Positions 47,335 to 57,844 are shown, counted from the stretch's first letter. The stretch: 64,000 nucleotides of DNA from Euryhalocaulis caribicus (GCF_000412185.1 NZ_ASJA01000014.1:1-64000), one strand, 5' to 3'. Translations and numbers: made by a program. Notes: a model not told the origin generated them from the sequence alone.

Positions 47335-48087
47335 CTAGCGGACGTAGGACGCCCCGTTCACGTCAATCGTCGCCCCCGTCATGGAGGGGACGGTTCCGGT
47401 GGAGAGATAGGCGATCAAATCGCCAATCTCTTCCGGGCTCGCCACGCGGCCCAGCGGGATGTCCTTGATCGCGTTGGCGCGCGCCTCGATGTCCTGCGGC
47501 CCCATGCGGGTCTCGATCCAGCCCGGTGCGATGCCGTAGGCCAGCACGTTCTTGTGGCCGCTGCCCCGCGCGATCGTCTTGGTCAGGGCCAGAAGGCCGC
47601 CCTTGGACGCGGCATAGGCGGAATGGTCGATATCGTCGCCCCGCTGCCCGGCGCGGCTGGCGACATTGATGATAATGCCCCCGCCCTGACCGGAGAAATG
47701 CGCGCAGGCCGCCCGGCACAGATGCGCCGGCGCCAGCAGATTCACCTGCAGCGTCCGCCGCCAGCCCTCGACCCATTCCAGGTCCGACCCGTCAACCGGC
47801 GTCGCCTGAAAGATGCCGGCATTATTGACCAGCACGTCGATGCGGTGCGCCCGGTCCAGCGCCGCGGCCCAGACCGCCGCCGGGTGTTCCGGCACGTTCA
47901 GATCCGCCTCGATCAGGTCGCTTTTCTTCGCCCCGATCTTCTCCGCCACGGCCTCCGCCGCCTTGCGGTCGCGTCCGTAATGCATCAGCACGCGCGCGCC
48001 GGCCTTCATGCAGGATTCCGCCGCCGCCGCGCCCACGCCGCGGGACGCGCCGGTGATCAGCACCGTCTTGTTCTTCAGATCAATCAT
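47335..48087 (-). CDS. Short-chain dehydrogenase/reductase (FabG-like)
   Basis: The 250-residue Rossmann protein has TGASRGVGAA (about 12-21), NNAGI (about 89-93), and the catalytic Tyr-Lys in YAASKGG (about 158-164). C-terminal IDVNGASYVR closes the fold. It probably reduces a 3-oxoacyl or similar carbonyl. Convergent with the hydratase, six bases between the stops. Confidence 0.94.
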   Translation of the reverse strand: MIDLKNKTVLITGASRGVGAAAAESCMKAGARVLMHYGRDRKAAEAVAEKIGAKKSDLIEADLNVPEHPAAVWAAALDRAHRIDVLVNNAGIFQATPVDGSDLEWVEGWRRTLQVNLLAPAHLCRAACAHFSGQGGGIIINVASRAGQRGDDIDHSAYAASKGGLLALTKTIARGSGHKNVLAYGIAPGWIETRMGPQDIEARANAIKDIPLGRVASPEEIGDLIAYLSTGTVPSMTGATIDVNGASYVR

Positions 48088-48285
48088 GTTTCTTGTATGC
48101 CGCCGCCCGCGGAACCGCAGGCCACCGAATGAATTCGATTAACCTATGATAGGCCGCGCCGCGAAAAGTCAAACGCAACCAGACCGCGCATGCGCAAGAA
48201 TGCCGCACTGTCACCCAAAGAGCGCACGCGACGGCGCGCCGCGAAACTGTTATGAAATCCCCTCATCAGTCTGGAGCGGAAATCC
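48088..48285. other. Divergent intergenic region
   Basis: It carries a TTAACCTATGATA segment (CtrA half-site-like) near the SDR start. A 21-codon basic frame (48190-48255) is present but lacks a convincing ribosome site. A GGAG lies 12 bases before the GNAT GTG. No clear promoter. Confidence 0.25.
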
Positions 48286-48582
48286 GTGATGCTCGACACG
48301 CCCGATGATTCCATCCGCCATGACCGCAGCGGCGCAAGCGGCCGCTACGGCCTGCAGGTCGAAGGCGCCGAGGCCGAACTGACCTACAGGCTGAAAGAGA
48401 ACGTCATGGTCATCGATCACACCTATACGCCGCCGGAGCTGCGCGGCCAGGGCCTGGCGGACCGCCTTGTGGCGCGCGCCGTCCGGGACGCCCGCGCGGA
48501 GGGCTGGAAAGTCGATCCGGTCTGCTCCTACGCCGCCCGCTGGTTCGAGGACCATCCAGAACACAGGGAGATTCTGGCGTGA
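48286..48582 (+). CDS. Small GNAT-family N-acetyltransferase (YjdJ type)
   Basis: The 98-residue protein is a minimal GNAT fold. A beta-hairpin VMVIDHTYTPPELRGQGLADRLV contains the acetyl-CoA loop RGQGLA (about 54-59). Starts GTG at 48286 or ATG at 48289. Such YjdJ/GtlA-like proteins have no agreed substrate. The next gene encodes a paralogue with 3-4 bases overlap, so this is a tandem duplication. Confidence 0.88.
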   Translation: MMLDTPDDSIRHDRSGASGRYGLQVEGAEAELTYRLKENVMVIDHTYTPPELRGQGLADRLVARAVRDARAEGWKVDPVCSYAARWFEDHPEHREILA

Positions 48583-48881
48583 GCAGCGACACCGCCGTAA
48601 CCATCACGCGCGAGGACGGCGAGTCCAAGGGCCGCTACGTGGCCCGCGTTGAGGGCATCGCCGAGACGGCGGAAATGACCTATTCCCGGGCCGGGACCAG
48701 CCGCATCATCATTGACCACACCGGCGTCCCCACCGCGATGCGCGGCATGGGCGTGGGCGAAAAACTGGTCCGCCGCGGGGTCGAGGACGCGCGCAAGGAA
48801 GGCGTGAAGATCATTCCGCTCTGCCCGTTCGCCAAGGCGACGATCGAAAAGCACAAGGAATTGCAGGACGTTCTGAACTGA
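48579..48881 (+). CDS. Small GNAT-family N-acetyltransferase (YjdJ type), tandem paralogue
   Basis: The 100-residue protein has the same fold as its neighbour, with IIIDHTGVPTAMRGMGVGEKLV and acetyl-CoA loop RGMGVG (about 49-54). It starts GTG, sharing bases with the preceding stop (GTGAG). C-terminal KIIPLCPFAKATIEKH resembles the CSYAARWFEDH end of its paralogue. Its stop overlaps the DUF2237 ATG (TGATG). Confidence 0.88.
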   Translation: MSSDTAVTITREDGESKGRYVARVEGIAETAEMTYSRAGTSRIIIDHTGVPTAMRGMGVGEKLVRRGVEDARKEGVKIIPLCPFAKATIEKHKELQDVLN

Positions 48882-49270
48882 TGGACCGTCAACAGACCAA
48901 GGCCCGCAATGTTCTGGGCGGCCCGCTGGACGATTGCAGCCACGATCCTCTCACCGGTTTCTTCCGCGACGGCTGTTGCAATACCGGCCCTATGGACCGG
49001 GGCGTTCACACGGTCTGCGCCGAACTGACCGATGATTTTCTGGAATTCTCGAAAGCGCAGGGGAATGACCTGTCCACGCCGCGTCCGGAATTCGAATTTC
49101 CCGGCCTGAAGGACGGCGACCGCTGGTGCCTGTGCGCGGCGCGCTGGAAAGACGCCTATGAGGCTGGAAAAGCGCCGCGCGTGGTGCTGGCCGCAACCCA
49201 TGAAGCCACGTTATCTGTGGTCACGCTGGAACAGCTGAAGGCGCACGCCATTGATGGCCGCGCCCACTAG
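48881..49270 (+). CDS. DUF2237-family protein
   Basis: The 129-residue protein contains RNVLGGPLDDCSHDPLTGFF and DGCCNTG, then GDRWCLCAARWKDAYEAG and HEATL in its second half, all marks of DUF2237. Four conserved cysteines (about 19, 32, 33 and 86-88) suggest metal or redox binding. Function is unknown. It is the third in a run with the two GNATs and lies 52 bases before frmA. Confidence 0.92.
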   Translation: MDRQQTKARNVLGGPLDDCSHDPLTGFFRDGCCNTGPMDRGVHTVCAELTDDFLEFSKAQGNDLSTPRPEFEFPGLKDGDRWCLCAARWKDAYEAGKAPRVVLAATHEATLSVVTLEQLKAHAIDGRAH

Positions 49271-49321
49271 ATCCCGATTTAACGCCATTAGACCGACAGT
49301 CATTTCAAAGAGGAGACGCCC

Positions 49322-50431
<1,110 letters not shown>

Positions 50432-50448
50432 GACGCCGTATTGAACGG

Positions 50449-50484
50449 GTGCGGCGGAGCGGGCGTTTACCCGGCCCGCCGCAC
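50449..50484 (+). terminator. Hairpin after frmA without T-run
   Basis: GTGCGGCGG (50449-50457) and CCGCCGCAC (50476-50484) pair perfectly, with inner CGGG/CCCG pairing. There is no T-run, so it may pause or stabilise the mRNA rather than terminate. Confidence 0.35.
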
Positions 50485-50525
50485 GCGTCACTATCCGCCC
50501 CGTCATGAAGACGGGGAGACAGTTT

Positions 50526-52406
50526 ATGCTCAAGAGCCTGATACTGGCGGGCTTTGCTCTGGCCGCGGCCGGCGCCGCCGCGAATGCGGAGGATTTCTCG
50601 AAATACAGCGAGGACGCGCTGCGCGCGATGCTCGCCGCAGAGGCGGACGTGGAGAAGAAAGTCCTCGTCCCGATGCGCGACGGCGTAGGCCTCTCCACAG
50701 ACATCTACCGCCCGAAAGGCGCCGAAGGCCCGCTGCCCACCGTCTTCTGGCGCACCCCGTATAATTATAACGAGCTGTCCGGCGGACGCCTGCGCTTCGC
50801 CGCGGAGTCGGTCAATCGCGGCTATGCCTTCGTCGTCCAGAACGAGCGCGGACGCTATTTCTCCGAAGGCGAGTTCGAGATTCTCGGCTATCCGCGCACC
50901 GACGGCTATGACGCGCTGGACTGGATCGAGGATCAGGACTGGTCCAACGGCAAGGTCGGCACGCTGGGCTGTTCCTCATCGGCCGAGTGGCAGCTGGCGC
51001 TGGCCGCGCAGGACCATCCGGCCCACGCCGCCATGATCCCCATGGCCTCCGGCGCCGGGATCGGCCGCGTCGGCGAGTTTCAGGAACAGGGCAACTGGTA
51101 CACGGGCGGCGTGCCCCGCAGCCTGTTCTTCGTCTGGCTCTATAATGTCGACAATCCGCTGCGCGCCCAGCTCCCCTCCGGTCTCGACCCGGCCACGCGC
51201 GCCCGCATCGGCGAATATAACGACCTCGCCGCCTCCAAGCCGGAAGTCGACTGGAAAAGCCGCATCTCGCACCTGCCCGTGTCCGACATGCTGTCGGGCC
51301 TGGGGGAGCCGCCGGCCACCTTCGACGCATTCATCCAGCGCAAGCCGGACGATCAGGGCTGGTTCGAGGGCGGCCTCTATCACGACAACGAGGGCTGGGG
51401 CGTCCCCGCCCTGTGGTTCAATAGCTGGTACGATGTCTCCATCGGCCCGAACATGGCGCTGTTCAATCATGTCCGCGAAAACGCCTCCGACGCGGAGGCG
51501 CGTGACAACCAGTACGCCGTCATCGCCCCCACCCCGCATTGCCAGTTCTTTGATCTTGGCCCCGATACGGTCGTCGGCGCGCGCAATGTGGGCGACACCA
51601 GCTTCGACACGACCGAGGAAATCTTCGCCTGGTTCGGCAAGTGGCTGAAGGGCGACAAGGCCGCCTTCGCCGCCGACACCCCGCATGTCCGCTACTACAC
51701 GATGGGCCTGAATGAATGGCAGAGCGCGGAGGTCTGGCCGCCACAAGAGGCGGAACCCGTCCGCCTCTATCTGCAAAGCGACGAGGGCGCGAACAGCCTC
51801 TATGGCGACGGCACGCTGATGCGGGAAGCGCCCGCCGGCAACGGCTCCGACAGCTTCATCTATGACCCGATGATTCCGGTCCTCACGATTGGCGGCGGAG
51901 ACTGCTGCAATGGCGGCATCGTGACCCCCGGCGCCTTCGACCAGCGCCCGGTCGAGGCGCGCGAGGACGTGCTGGTCTATACCAGCGAACCGCTGACCGA
52001 ACCGATGCAGGTCACCGGCTTCGTGGACGCGGTGCTGGCGGTCTCCTCCGACGCGCCGGATACCGATTTCGCGGTCAAGCTGGTCGATGTGGCGCCCGAC
52101 GGCACGGCCTGGATCATCGACGACACCATCATGCGCGCCCGCTACCGCGAGGGCTACGATACCGAAGTCATGATGCAGGACGGCGAGATCTACACCCTGG
52201 ACCTCACCCCCATGACGACCAGCGTGGAATTCCAGCCGGGCCACCGTATCCGGGTGGAGGTCACCTCCTCCAACTTCCCGAAATTCGTCCGCAACCTGAA
52301 TACCGGCGGCGACAATTATAATGAGAGCGAAGGCGCGCGCGCGGCCAACACGGTTCATCACGGCGCCGAACACGCCTCATGGATCGAACTGCCGGTCGTT
52401 CAATGA
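50526..52406 (+). CDS. CocE/NonD-family (S15-type) exported hydrolase
   Basis: The 626-residue protein has a signal peptide (about 1-22), an alpha/beta-hydrolase domain with [20 protein letters not shown] near residue 45 (shortened to its key MRDGVxLxTDIYRP form) and nucleophile loop LGCSSSAEW (about 150-158), then a jelly-roll C-domain (about 390-600) as in X-Pro dipeptidyl-peptidases and cocaine esterase. Start 50526 follows GGGAGACAGTTT. Its natural ester or amide substrate is unknown. It is inserted between frmA and fghA. Confidence 0.88.
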   Translation: MLKSLILAGFALAAAGAAANAEDFSKYSEDALRAMLAAEADVEKKVLVPMRDGVGLSTDIYRPKGAEGPLPTVFWRTPYNYNELSGGRLRFAAESVNRGYAFVVQNERGRYFSEGEFEILGYPRTDGYDALDWIEDQDWSNGKVGTLGCSSSAEWQLALAAQDHPAHAAMIPMASGAGIGRVGEFQEQGNWYTGGVPRSLFFVWLYNVDNPLRAQLPSGLDPATRARIGEYNDLAASKPEVDWKSRISHLPVSDMLSGLGEPPATFDAFIQRKPDDQGWFEGGLYHDNEGWGVPALWFNSWYDVSIGPNMALFNHVRENASDAEARDNQYAVIAPTPHCQFFDLGPDTVVGARNVGDTSFDTTEEIFAWFGKWLKGDKAAFAADTPHVRYYTMGLNEWQSAEVWPPQEAEPVRLYLQSDEGANSLYGDGTLMREAPAGNGSDSFIYDPMIPVLTIGGGDCCNGGIVTPGAFDQRPVEAREDVLVYTSEPLTEPMQVTGFVDAVLAVSSDAPDTDFAVKLVDVAPDGTAWIIDDTIMRARYREGYDTEVMMQDGEIYTLDLTPMTTSVEFQPGHRIRVEVTSSNFPKFVRNLNTGGDNYNESEGARAANTVHHGAEHASWIELPVVQ

Positions 52407-52419
52407 CGGGATTGCGCGC

Positions 52420-52869
52420 TTGAAAATCTATGTCGACGCCGACGCCTGCCCGGTGAAGGACGAGACGGTGCGCGTGGCCAAGCGCCACGGCGCGCCGGTC
52501 CTGATGGTGTGCGATGGCGGCCTGCGGCGCATGGATCATCCGCTTGTGGAGCTGGTGATCGTGCCCGAAGGCGCTGACGCCGCCGATGACTGGATCGCGG
52601 AACGCATCGCGCCGGGCGATCTCTGCGTCACAGGCGACATCCCGCTGGCCCATCGCTGTCTGGAGGCGGGGGCGCGGGCCATCAATCACCGGGGCGAGGC
52701 GTTCACGCCGGACAATATCGGCGCCGCGTTGGCCACGCGGGACCTCATGGCCTCCCTGCGCGAGGCGGGACAGATGGGCGGCGGCGGGAAACCCTTTTCC
52801 CCGCGCGACCGTTCCTCCTTCCTCGACGGCATGGAGCGGGTGGTTCAGGCCATCCGCCGCAGCCGTTAG
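52420..52869 (+). CDS. UPF0178 (YaiI/YqxD-like) PIN-like protein
   Basis: The 149-residue protein opens with the conserved [14 protein letters not shown] stretch and ends with [14 protein letters not shown], with [14 protein letters not shown] in between. The fold is PIN-like with acidic residues that could bind metal. Function is unknown. It starts with TTG at 52420; there is no in-frame ATG at the conserved start. It lies 13 bases after the CocE-like gene. Confidence 0.9.
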   Translation: MKIYVDADACPVKDETVRVAKRHGAPVLMVCDGGLRRMDHPLVELVIVPEGADAADDWIAERIAPGDLCVTGDIPLAHRCLEAGARAINHRGEAFTPDNIGAALATRDLMASLREAGQMGGGGKPFSPRDRSSFLDGMERVVQAIRRSR

Positions 52870-52910
52870 ACTGACCTTCGAGCAGACCACCAATCCACAC
52901 AGGAGACGAC

Positions 52911-53738
52911 ATGGAGACGATCAGCGAGAACAAATGCTTCGGCGGCGAGCAGGCCGTGTTCGAGCATCAGTCCGACGCCCTCTCCTGTCCCATGCGGTTT
53001 GGCGTCTATACACCGCCCGGCGACGGCCCGTTCCCGGTCCTGTTCTGGCTTTCCGGCCTGACCTGCACGGAGCAGAATTTCATCACCAAGGCCGGCGCGC
53101 AGGGCAAGGCCGCTGATCTCGGCATGGTCATCGTCGCGCCCGACACCTCTCCGCGCGGCGACGATGTCGCCGACCAGGACACTTATGATTTCGGAAAGGG
53201 CGCGGGCTTCTATCTCGACGCGACAGAGGACCCCTGGGCCAAGCACTACAAGATGGGGACCTATATCGCCGAGGAACTGCCGGACTTCATCTTCTCCAAC
53301 TTCCCCGTCGACAAGATGCGCGCCGGCATTTTCGGCCACTCCATGGGCGGGCACGGCGCGCTGGTCCATCATTTCCGCCAACCCGACCTGTTCCGCACCT
53401 GCAGCGCCTTCTCTCCCATCGTCGCGCCCAGCCAGGTTCCCTGGGGCCAGAAGGCGCTGGGCGGCTATCTGGGCGGCGACGAGAAAGCGTGGGCGGAATG
53501 GGACGCCACGGCCCTGATCCAGTCCGGCCGCACGTCAGACGCCCACATCCTGATCGATCAGGGCGAGGACGACGAATTCCTGGAAGAACACCTGAAACCG
53601 GAAATCTTCGAGGCCGCGGCCCGCGAAACCGGCCAGAGCCTCAGCCTGCGCCGCCAACCGGGCTACGACCACTCCTACTACTTCATCTCGACCTTCATCG
53701 ACGATCATCTGGAGTGGCACGCAAGGGCGCTGGATTAG
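52911..53738 (+). CDS. fghA: S-formylglutathione hydrolase
   Basis: The 275-residue esterase-D-type enzyme hydrolyses S-formylglutathione to formate and glutathione, the step after FrmA. The nucleophile Ser144 is in GHSMGGHGAL, and the conserved WLSGLTCTEQNF (about 45-56) and YDHSYYFI (near the C-terminus, catalytic His) are present. A CAGGAG ribosome site lies 7 bases upstream. The last gene of the frmA-cocE-like-UPF0178-fghA run; its stop is one base from the convergent AraC stop. Confidence 0.96.
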   Translation: METISENKCFGGEQAVFEHQSDALSCPMRFGVYTPPGDGPFPVLFWLSGLTCTEQNFITKAGAQGKAADLGMVIVAPDTSPRGDDVADQDTYDFGKGAGFYLDATEDPWAKHYKMGTYIAEELPDFIFSNFPVDKMRAGIFGHSMGGHGALVHHFRQPDLFRTCSAFSPIVAPSQVPWGQKALGGYLGGDEKAWAEWDATALIQSGRTSDAHILIDQGEDDEFLEEHLKPEIFEAAARETGQSLSLRRQPGYDHSYYFISTFIDDHLEWHARALD

Positions 53739-53739
53739 G

Positions 53740-54849
53740 CTAGTGGGCCGGCCCCGCCTGCTCCGGCCGGCTGGATTCTGACGGCATGCCGTCCGCCAGC
53801 GCCGCCTTGCGATAGCCGGTCGGGGTTTCCCCGGTGGCGTCGCGGAAGGCGCGGTTGAACGGCGCGATGGAGCCATAACCCAGATCCAGCGCGATCTGCA
53901 GCACCTGCCGCCGCGCCTGTCCCGGGTCGGACAGCGCCGCTTTCGCGGCATCCACGCGGTAGCGGTTCAGGAAGGCCGCGAAATTGCGGTAACCCAGCCC
54001 CTGATTGATCACCGCGCGCAGGCGATGTTCCTGCGTGTTCAGCCGTTCGGCCAAATTGCGCACCGTCAGCCCGCTCTCGGCAAACCCGCCCGCCTCCATG
54101 AAGGCGATCAGCCGGTCCAGCAGCGCCCGGTCCTCGGGCGCCACGCCCGGGCGCGCGCCGGTCTGCACGCTGACCACGGCGGGCCGGCGGCTCTCCATGG
54201 GCAATAAATGGCGGCGCGCCAGCAGCAGCCATCCGCCAACCCCGGCCGCCGTCACGAAGAACGCCACGGCCTGCAGCATGTGCAGCCCGTCCGGCTTGGG
54301 CGCGAACACCACCCACATCTCAAGCGTCACGGTGACGCCTGAAACAAGGGCGATCACGGTGCTGGCCAGTACCCGGAACTTGCGACGCGGCTCGACCAGA
54401 TCATCGCCCCAGTCCTTCAGCGCGATAATCAGGACATGAATCATCAGGATCAGCGCGATCGTGCGGCAGCCCAGCCCGGCGGCGACGCGCATGTCCGGCG
54501 GCAGGCCCGCCATCCTCTCCAGCGCCAGGAAGGCCGCGACCAGGACAAAGGGCGCCAGCCGCCAGCTCTTCCAGCGGAAATCGTCGCAGAACAGCGCCAG
54601 CGCGAACCACCAGAAGAAAACCACTTCCAGATTGGCGAAATAGCCCAGCGGAAGCGCGGCCAGCCCCAGACTGTCCGCGATCAGCGGCGAGGCGAGCGGG
54701 ATATAGACCGCCGCCGACAACGCGAACAGCGCGCCGAAACGCGCCGCCTGCGACCGGCCGCACAGCCTGAAGAACGCGACGGCGATCAGCAATGTCATGC
54801 CCATCGCCGCCCCGCGCAGCAGGATTTCAAGAATGTCGGTCTCGCTCAT
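53740..54849 (-). CDS. Membrane-anchored AraC-family regulator
   Basis: The 369-residue protein has about six or seven membrane helices in the first 220 residues, then a hydrophilic linker and a C-terminal AraC-type double helix-turn-helix (about 245-350) with RLNTQEHRLRAVINQGLGYRNF (key residues L-N-x-x-E-H-x-L-R) and GYGSIAPFNRAFRD. Such proteins sense in the membrane and bind DNA at the inner face. The target is unknown. Convergent with fghA. Confidence 0.9.
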   Translation of the reverse strand: MSETDILEILLRGAAMGMTLLIAVAFFRLCGRSQAARFGALFALSAAVYIPLASPLIADSLGLAALPLGYFANLEVVFFWWFALALFCDDFRWKSWRLAPFVLVAAFLALERMAGLPPDMRVAAGLGCRTIALILMIHVLIIALKDWGDDLVEPRRKFRVLASTVIALVSGVTVTLEMWVVFAPKPDGLHMLQAVAFFVTAAGVGGWLLLARRHLLPMESRRPAVVSVQTGARPGVAPEDRALLDRLIAFMEAGGFAESGLTVRNLAERLNTQEHRLRAVINQGLGYRNFAAFLNRYRVDAAKAALSDPGQARRQVLQIALDLGYGSIAPFNRAFRDATGETPTGYRKAALADGMPSESSRPEQAGPAH

Positions 54850-54873
54850 GGGCCGCTCGCTGGAAGGTGGCGC

Positions 54874-55233
54874 TTATCGTGCGCCGTCCGCCGCATGACT
54901 GGCAAGACGCATCGGGGCCGGACGGCCCTCTAGGGCCCGCGCCAGCGCCGGCGACCCGATTTCGGCGACCGTGCGCTCGACCGTGTCGGCCATGCAGATG
55001 CGCAGCCCGCGGTCGCTCATCGCGCCGTGGGCGTTCTCCTGGCGGCAGACTTTCTGCGCCGTGCGCTCGATCTTCTCGATCACCGCCCCGGCATAGGCCG
55101 GATCGGCCAGCGCCGCCCGGTCGATTTTCAGGGTTTCGGTCTCCGCCGGTCCGGCGGCCATGGCCGGGGCCGCGATCCCGGCAGCGCTGACGACCATCAG
55201 GGCGGCGGCGAATGTTCTGGCAAACGTGTTCAT
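54874..55233 (-). CDS. UrcA-family exported protein
   Basis: The 119-residue protein has a signal peptide (about 1-27, AMAA) and the UrcA family features: an ETLKIDRAAL strand-helix, then two conserved cysteines Cys63 (KVCRQE) and Cys80 (RICMAD), likely a disulfide in the periplasm. Function is unknown. The ATG at 55233 follows GGAGG. UrcA proteins are largely restricted to alphaproteobacteria such as sphingomonads and Caulobacterales. Confidence 0.88.
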   Translation of the reverse strand: MNTFARTFAAALMVVSAAGIAAPAMAAGPAETETLKIDRAALADPAYAGAVIEKIERTAQKVCRQENAHGAMSDRGLRICMADTVERTVAEIGSPALARALEGRPAPMRLASHAADGAR

Positions 55234-55546
55234 GGGAACCTCCAATCGTTGGAACGCCCCCAGACTGAGCGCCATCTCCTTCGCCATCTCCGCGATTTCG
55301 CCGATGCAAAGCCTTTTGCGGAATCGATCAGCATTTTTCGGAAATGACGCGTCCGAAGTCCTATCCGCCCGGCCTGCGATACGGACACGTGATGATTCGG
55401 CCTGCAAATCTGCGCGGCGTTAAACAAACGGAATATTCCCGGCTTTCAGCCGTAAAATTCGGGAGACGCCCATTTTCCACTGGCGCAATCTCTAGAAACT
55501 GGCATCTGCTAATCGCCGTATCGCTAATCATGTTCTGGAGACAGCA
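55234..55546. promoter_or_regulatory. Intergenic region between urcA-like and RTX genes
   Basis: The 313 bases carry divergent promoters for the UrcA-like gene on the minus strand and the larger RTX gene on the plus strand. I see a GGAGG for the former, GGAG for the latter and small dyads (GGCTTTCAGCC; CCAATCGTTGG). No sigma-54 signature and no coding frame is convincing. AT content rises towards the RTX start. Confidence 0.35.
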
Positions 55547-56854
55547 TTGGCGCTTATCAACGGCACTCCCGCACCCGACCAGATTAAGGGCGGAAGGGGG
55601 GACGATTTCATTTTCGGAGAATCCGGCGTCGACCTGATTTATGGCGGCGCGGGCGATGACGCCATCAATGGCGGGCGCGCCGGCGACCGGCTCCTGGGCG
55701 AGGCTGGCGATGACCGCCTGTATGGGGACGCGGGCCGTGATTACATGGACGGCGGCGGCGGCGCTGACCGGCTTTTTGGCGGATTTGGCGCGGATATTGT
55801 TTACGGAGGCGGCGGCGCGGATGAAATCTCCGGGGGCGCGGCGGCCGATCATCTGTTTGGCGGCGGCGGAAACGATCTGTTCCTCTTTTACGGCAATGAT
55901 GGCGCGGACATCGTCCATGGGGGCGAAGGCTTCGACACTGCGGATTTTTCCGGGTCCGGCGCTGGCGGCTACGTATTCATTATTTCCGCGGACGGCTCCG
56001 TTACGGCGCGGGGCGCGTCCGGGGGCGATGTCATGCTCTTCGAAGTCGAGGCTTTCATCAGCACATCGGCCAGCGACGTCTTCCTCGGCCACGGCGCCGA
56101 TGATGTCCTCCACGGCGAATCAGGGTCTGACTTTTTCTATGGCGGCGGCGGGAAAGACCGTATTTTCGGCGGCTCGGGGAACGACTCCGTTTATGGCGGC
56201 GGCGGCCGCGACCGCATCTATGGCGACCAGAGCGATGACAGGCTGACCGGCGGGGGCGGCGGCGATCTGGTTTTCGGGGGCCTGGACTTCGACGACATAT
56301 ATGGCGGCCGGGGAAATGACCGCCTGTACGGCGGCGGCGGCGCGGACGGGCTGTTTGGAGGGTCAGGGGACGACTCCATCTATGGCGGCGCCGCGAGCGA
56401 CGCCCTGTATGGAGACGATGGCGATACGGCTGGCGCGGACAGGCTGTTCGGGGGCGAAGGCGGCGACTTCATCGAAGGCGGGCATGGCGATGACTTGATC
56501 CATGGCGGCGCGGGTGCCGACCTTCTCTATGGCGGCGCGGGCCGCGATGCGTTCGTCTATTCAACCGCATCGGATTCTTTTGGCGCCCGCAGCGTCACCG
56601 CTGACAGTATATTTGATTTCGATGCCGCGGCAGACACGCTCGACCTCGCAGAGATCGACGCCGATAGCACAATGCCGGGCGATCAAGCTTTCAGATGGGT
56701 TACCGCCTTTACCGGCCATGCGGGCGAACTGGTCCTGACTCTCACCGGCTCTTCAGACTGGACTTTACTGGCCGACACCAATGGAGACGGCATTGCCGAC
56801 CTGACGATTTTTGGCGAAGGAGGCATGATCGGCGCAGAGAACATTATTCTTTAG
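55547..56854 (+). CDS. RTX calcium-binding repeat protein (TTG start)
   Basis: The 435-residue protein consists mainly of glycine/aspartate nonapeptide repeats (GGxGxDxxx, about 25 copies) from residue 10 to about 345, interrupted at about 130-190 by a non-repeat segment. They form a calcium-filled parallel beta-roll. The last 90 residues are hydrophobic/acidic with DSIFDFDAAADTLDL, as in the type I secretion region of such proteins. It starts with TTG at 55547, with GGAG 9 bases before; no in-frame ATG is available. It is a paralogue of the convergent gene, sharing the MALINGT start. Cell-surface or secreted location is inferred. Confidence 0.9.
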   Translation: MALINGTPAPDQIKGGRGDDFIFGESGVDLIYGGAGDDAINGGRAGDRLLGEAGDDRLYGDAGRDYMDGGGGADRLFGGFGADIVYGGGGADEISGGAAADHLFGGGGNDLFLFYGNDGADIVHGGEGFDTADFSGSGAGGYVFIISADGSVTARGASGGDVMLFEVEAFISTSASDVFLGHGADDVLHGESGSDFFYGGGGKDRIFGGSGNDSVYGGGGRDRIYGDQSDDRLTGGGGGDLVFGGLDFDDIYGGRGNDRLYGGGGADGLFGGSGDDSIYGGAASDALYGDDGDTAGADRLFGGEGGDFIEGGHGDDLIHGGAGADLLYGGAGRDAFVYSTASDSFGARSVTADSIFDFDAAADTLDLAEIDADSTMPGDQAFRWVTAFTGHAGELVLTLTGSSDWTLLADTNGDGIADLTIFGEGGMIGAENIIL

Positions 56855-56914
56855 AACGCCGCCCTTACACGCAGTCTTTCAAGCGAGTCTGTTCACCGAA
56901 CTGATTGCGATCAT

Positions 56915-56966
56915 TCTGAAATCCGGATTGAGACGACCTCCCTCGATCCGGATTTCAGATTTTATA
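56915..56966. terminator. Bidirectional terminator between the RTX paralogues
   Basis: TCTGAAATCCGGAT (56915-56928) and ATCCGGATTTCAGA (56946-56959) are perfect 14-base arms around a 17-base loop, followed by TTTTATA on the plus strand. On the minus strand the trailing bases are ATGATCGCAA, so termination is stronger from the plus side. Confidence 0.8.
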
Positions 56967-57001
56967 CAGAACAAGGTTTCTACTGGCGGCCGCCACAGCG
57001 C

Positions 57002-57844
57002 CTACAGGTTGAAATCCATCATGAGCGGCTCATCGCCATAAACGACGATTTGTAGGTCGGCTTTCGCATCACCATCCAAGTCAGCCTGAATCAGATATCG
57101 CGTGCCTTGGTCTACAACGCGGATCTGACCGGCTGCTGTGAAAGACCCTGTGACGAAAGTGAAATCCTGATCGCCGGCAACGCCTGGCAAGGCGTCAATG
57201 AGATTGACCCAGATATCATCCTCACCGCTCACGAAATCGAAAATGATGTCGCGATCTGCGCCTGAAGTGGAATCTGAGGGCGAGGTAAACAGAAAGCGGT
57301 CAGCGCCTTCACCGCCAAAGAGCTTGTCACGTCCCTGGCCGCCAGCCAGCATATCGCTGCCGTCGCCGCCTTTCAGAACGTCGTTGCCTGTCTGTCCCGA
57401 TAACGAATCATTGCCGGTTCCGCCTGTCATAATGTCCTGACCGGATCCCCCTGACAGCAAGTCACGCATTGCGCCGCCATAGATAAAATCGTCCCCCTCC
57501 GCCCCGTGAAGCGAATCTTCGCCATCGGCTCCAATGAGGATATCTGTTCCGCTTCCCCCATACAGAAAATCGTTTCCGCCTTCCCCGAGGAGACGATCAT
57601 TTCCTTCCGAACCGTTGAGACGGTCATTACCGGCGCCGCCCTTCAGGCGATCATCGCCCTGACGGCCATATAGCCAATCAGCGCCCTCGCCGCCGTTGAG
57701 AAAATCATTGCCCTCGCCCCCTTCTATCCAGTCGTCCCCGCCATATCCAAACAGCCTGTCCGATCCCGAAAAACCTTGAATCGTGTCCGCTTCGCTGCCA
57801 CCGACAAGAACGTCATCTCCGCTTGTGCCATTTATCAGAGCCAT
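57002..57844 (-). CDS. RTX calcium-binding repeat protein
   Basis: The 280-residue protein has MALINGTSGDD, then about 16 nonapeptide RTX repeats (about 10-195), and a C-terminal 85-residue domain with DRDIIFDFVSGEDD and DQDFTFVTGSF. The C-domain matches that of its convergent paralogue position by position (F.Y/S.SDS, D.I.DF, DQ.F..V). Base composition looks less GC-rich than nearby genes. An upstream in-frame ATG at 57919 adds 25 residues without repeat character; MALINGT is shared with the paralogue, so I take 57844. No T1SS export genes are in the window. Confidence 0.88.
   Translation of the reverse strand: MALINGTSGDDVLVGGSEADTIQGFSGSDRLFGYGGDDWIEGGEGNDFLNGGEGADWLYGRQGDDRLKGGAGNDRLNGSEGNDRLLGEGGNDFLYGGSGTDILIGADGEDSLHGAEGDDFIYGGAMRDLLSGGSGQDIMTGGTGNDSLSGQTGNDVLKGGDGSDMLAGGQGRDKLFGGEGADRFLFTSPSDSTSGADRDIIFDFVSGEDDIWVNLIDALPGVAGDQDFTFVTGSFTAAGQIRVVDQGTRYLIQADLDGDAKADLQIVVYGDEPLMMDFNL

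Noticed and set aside
48190-48255. A 21-codon basic frame between the SDR and GNAT genes
   Set aside because: No convincing ribosome site and too short to judge; not listed as a gene.
55480-55530. Possible sigma-54 promoter before the RTX gene
   Set aside because: A TGGCA is present but the -12 GC element at the required spacing is missing.
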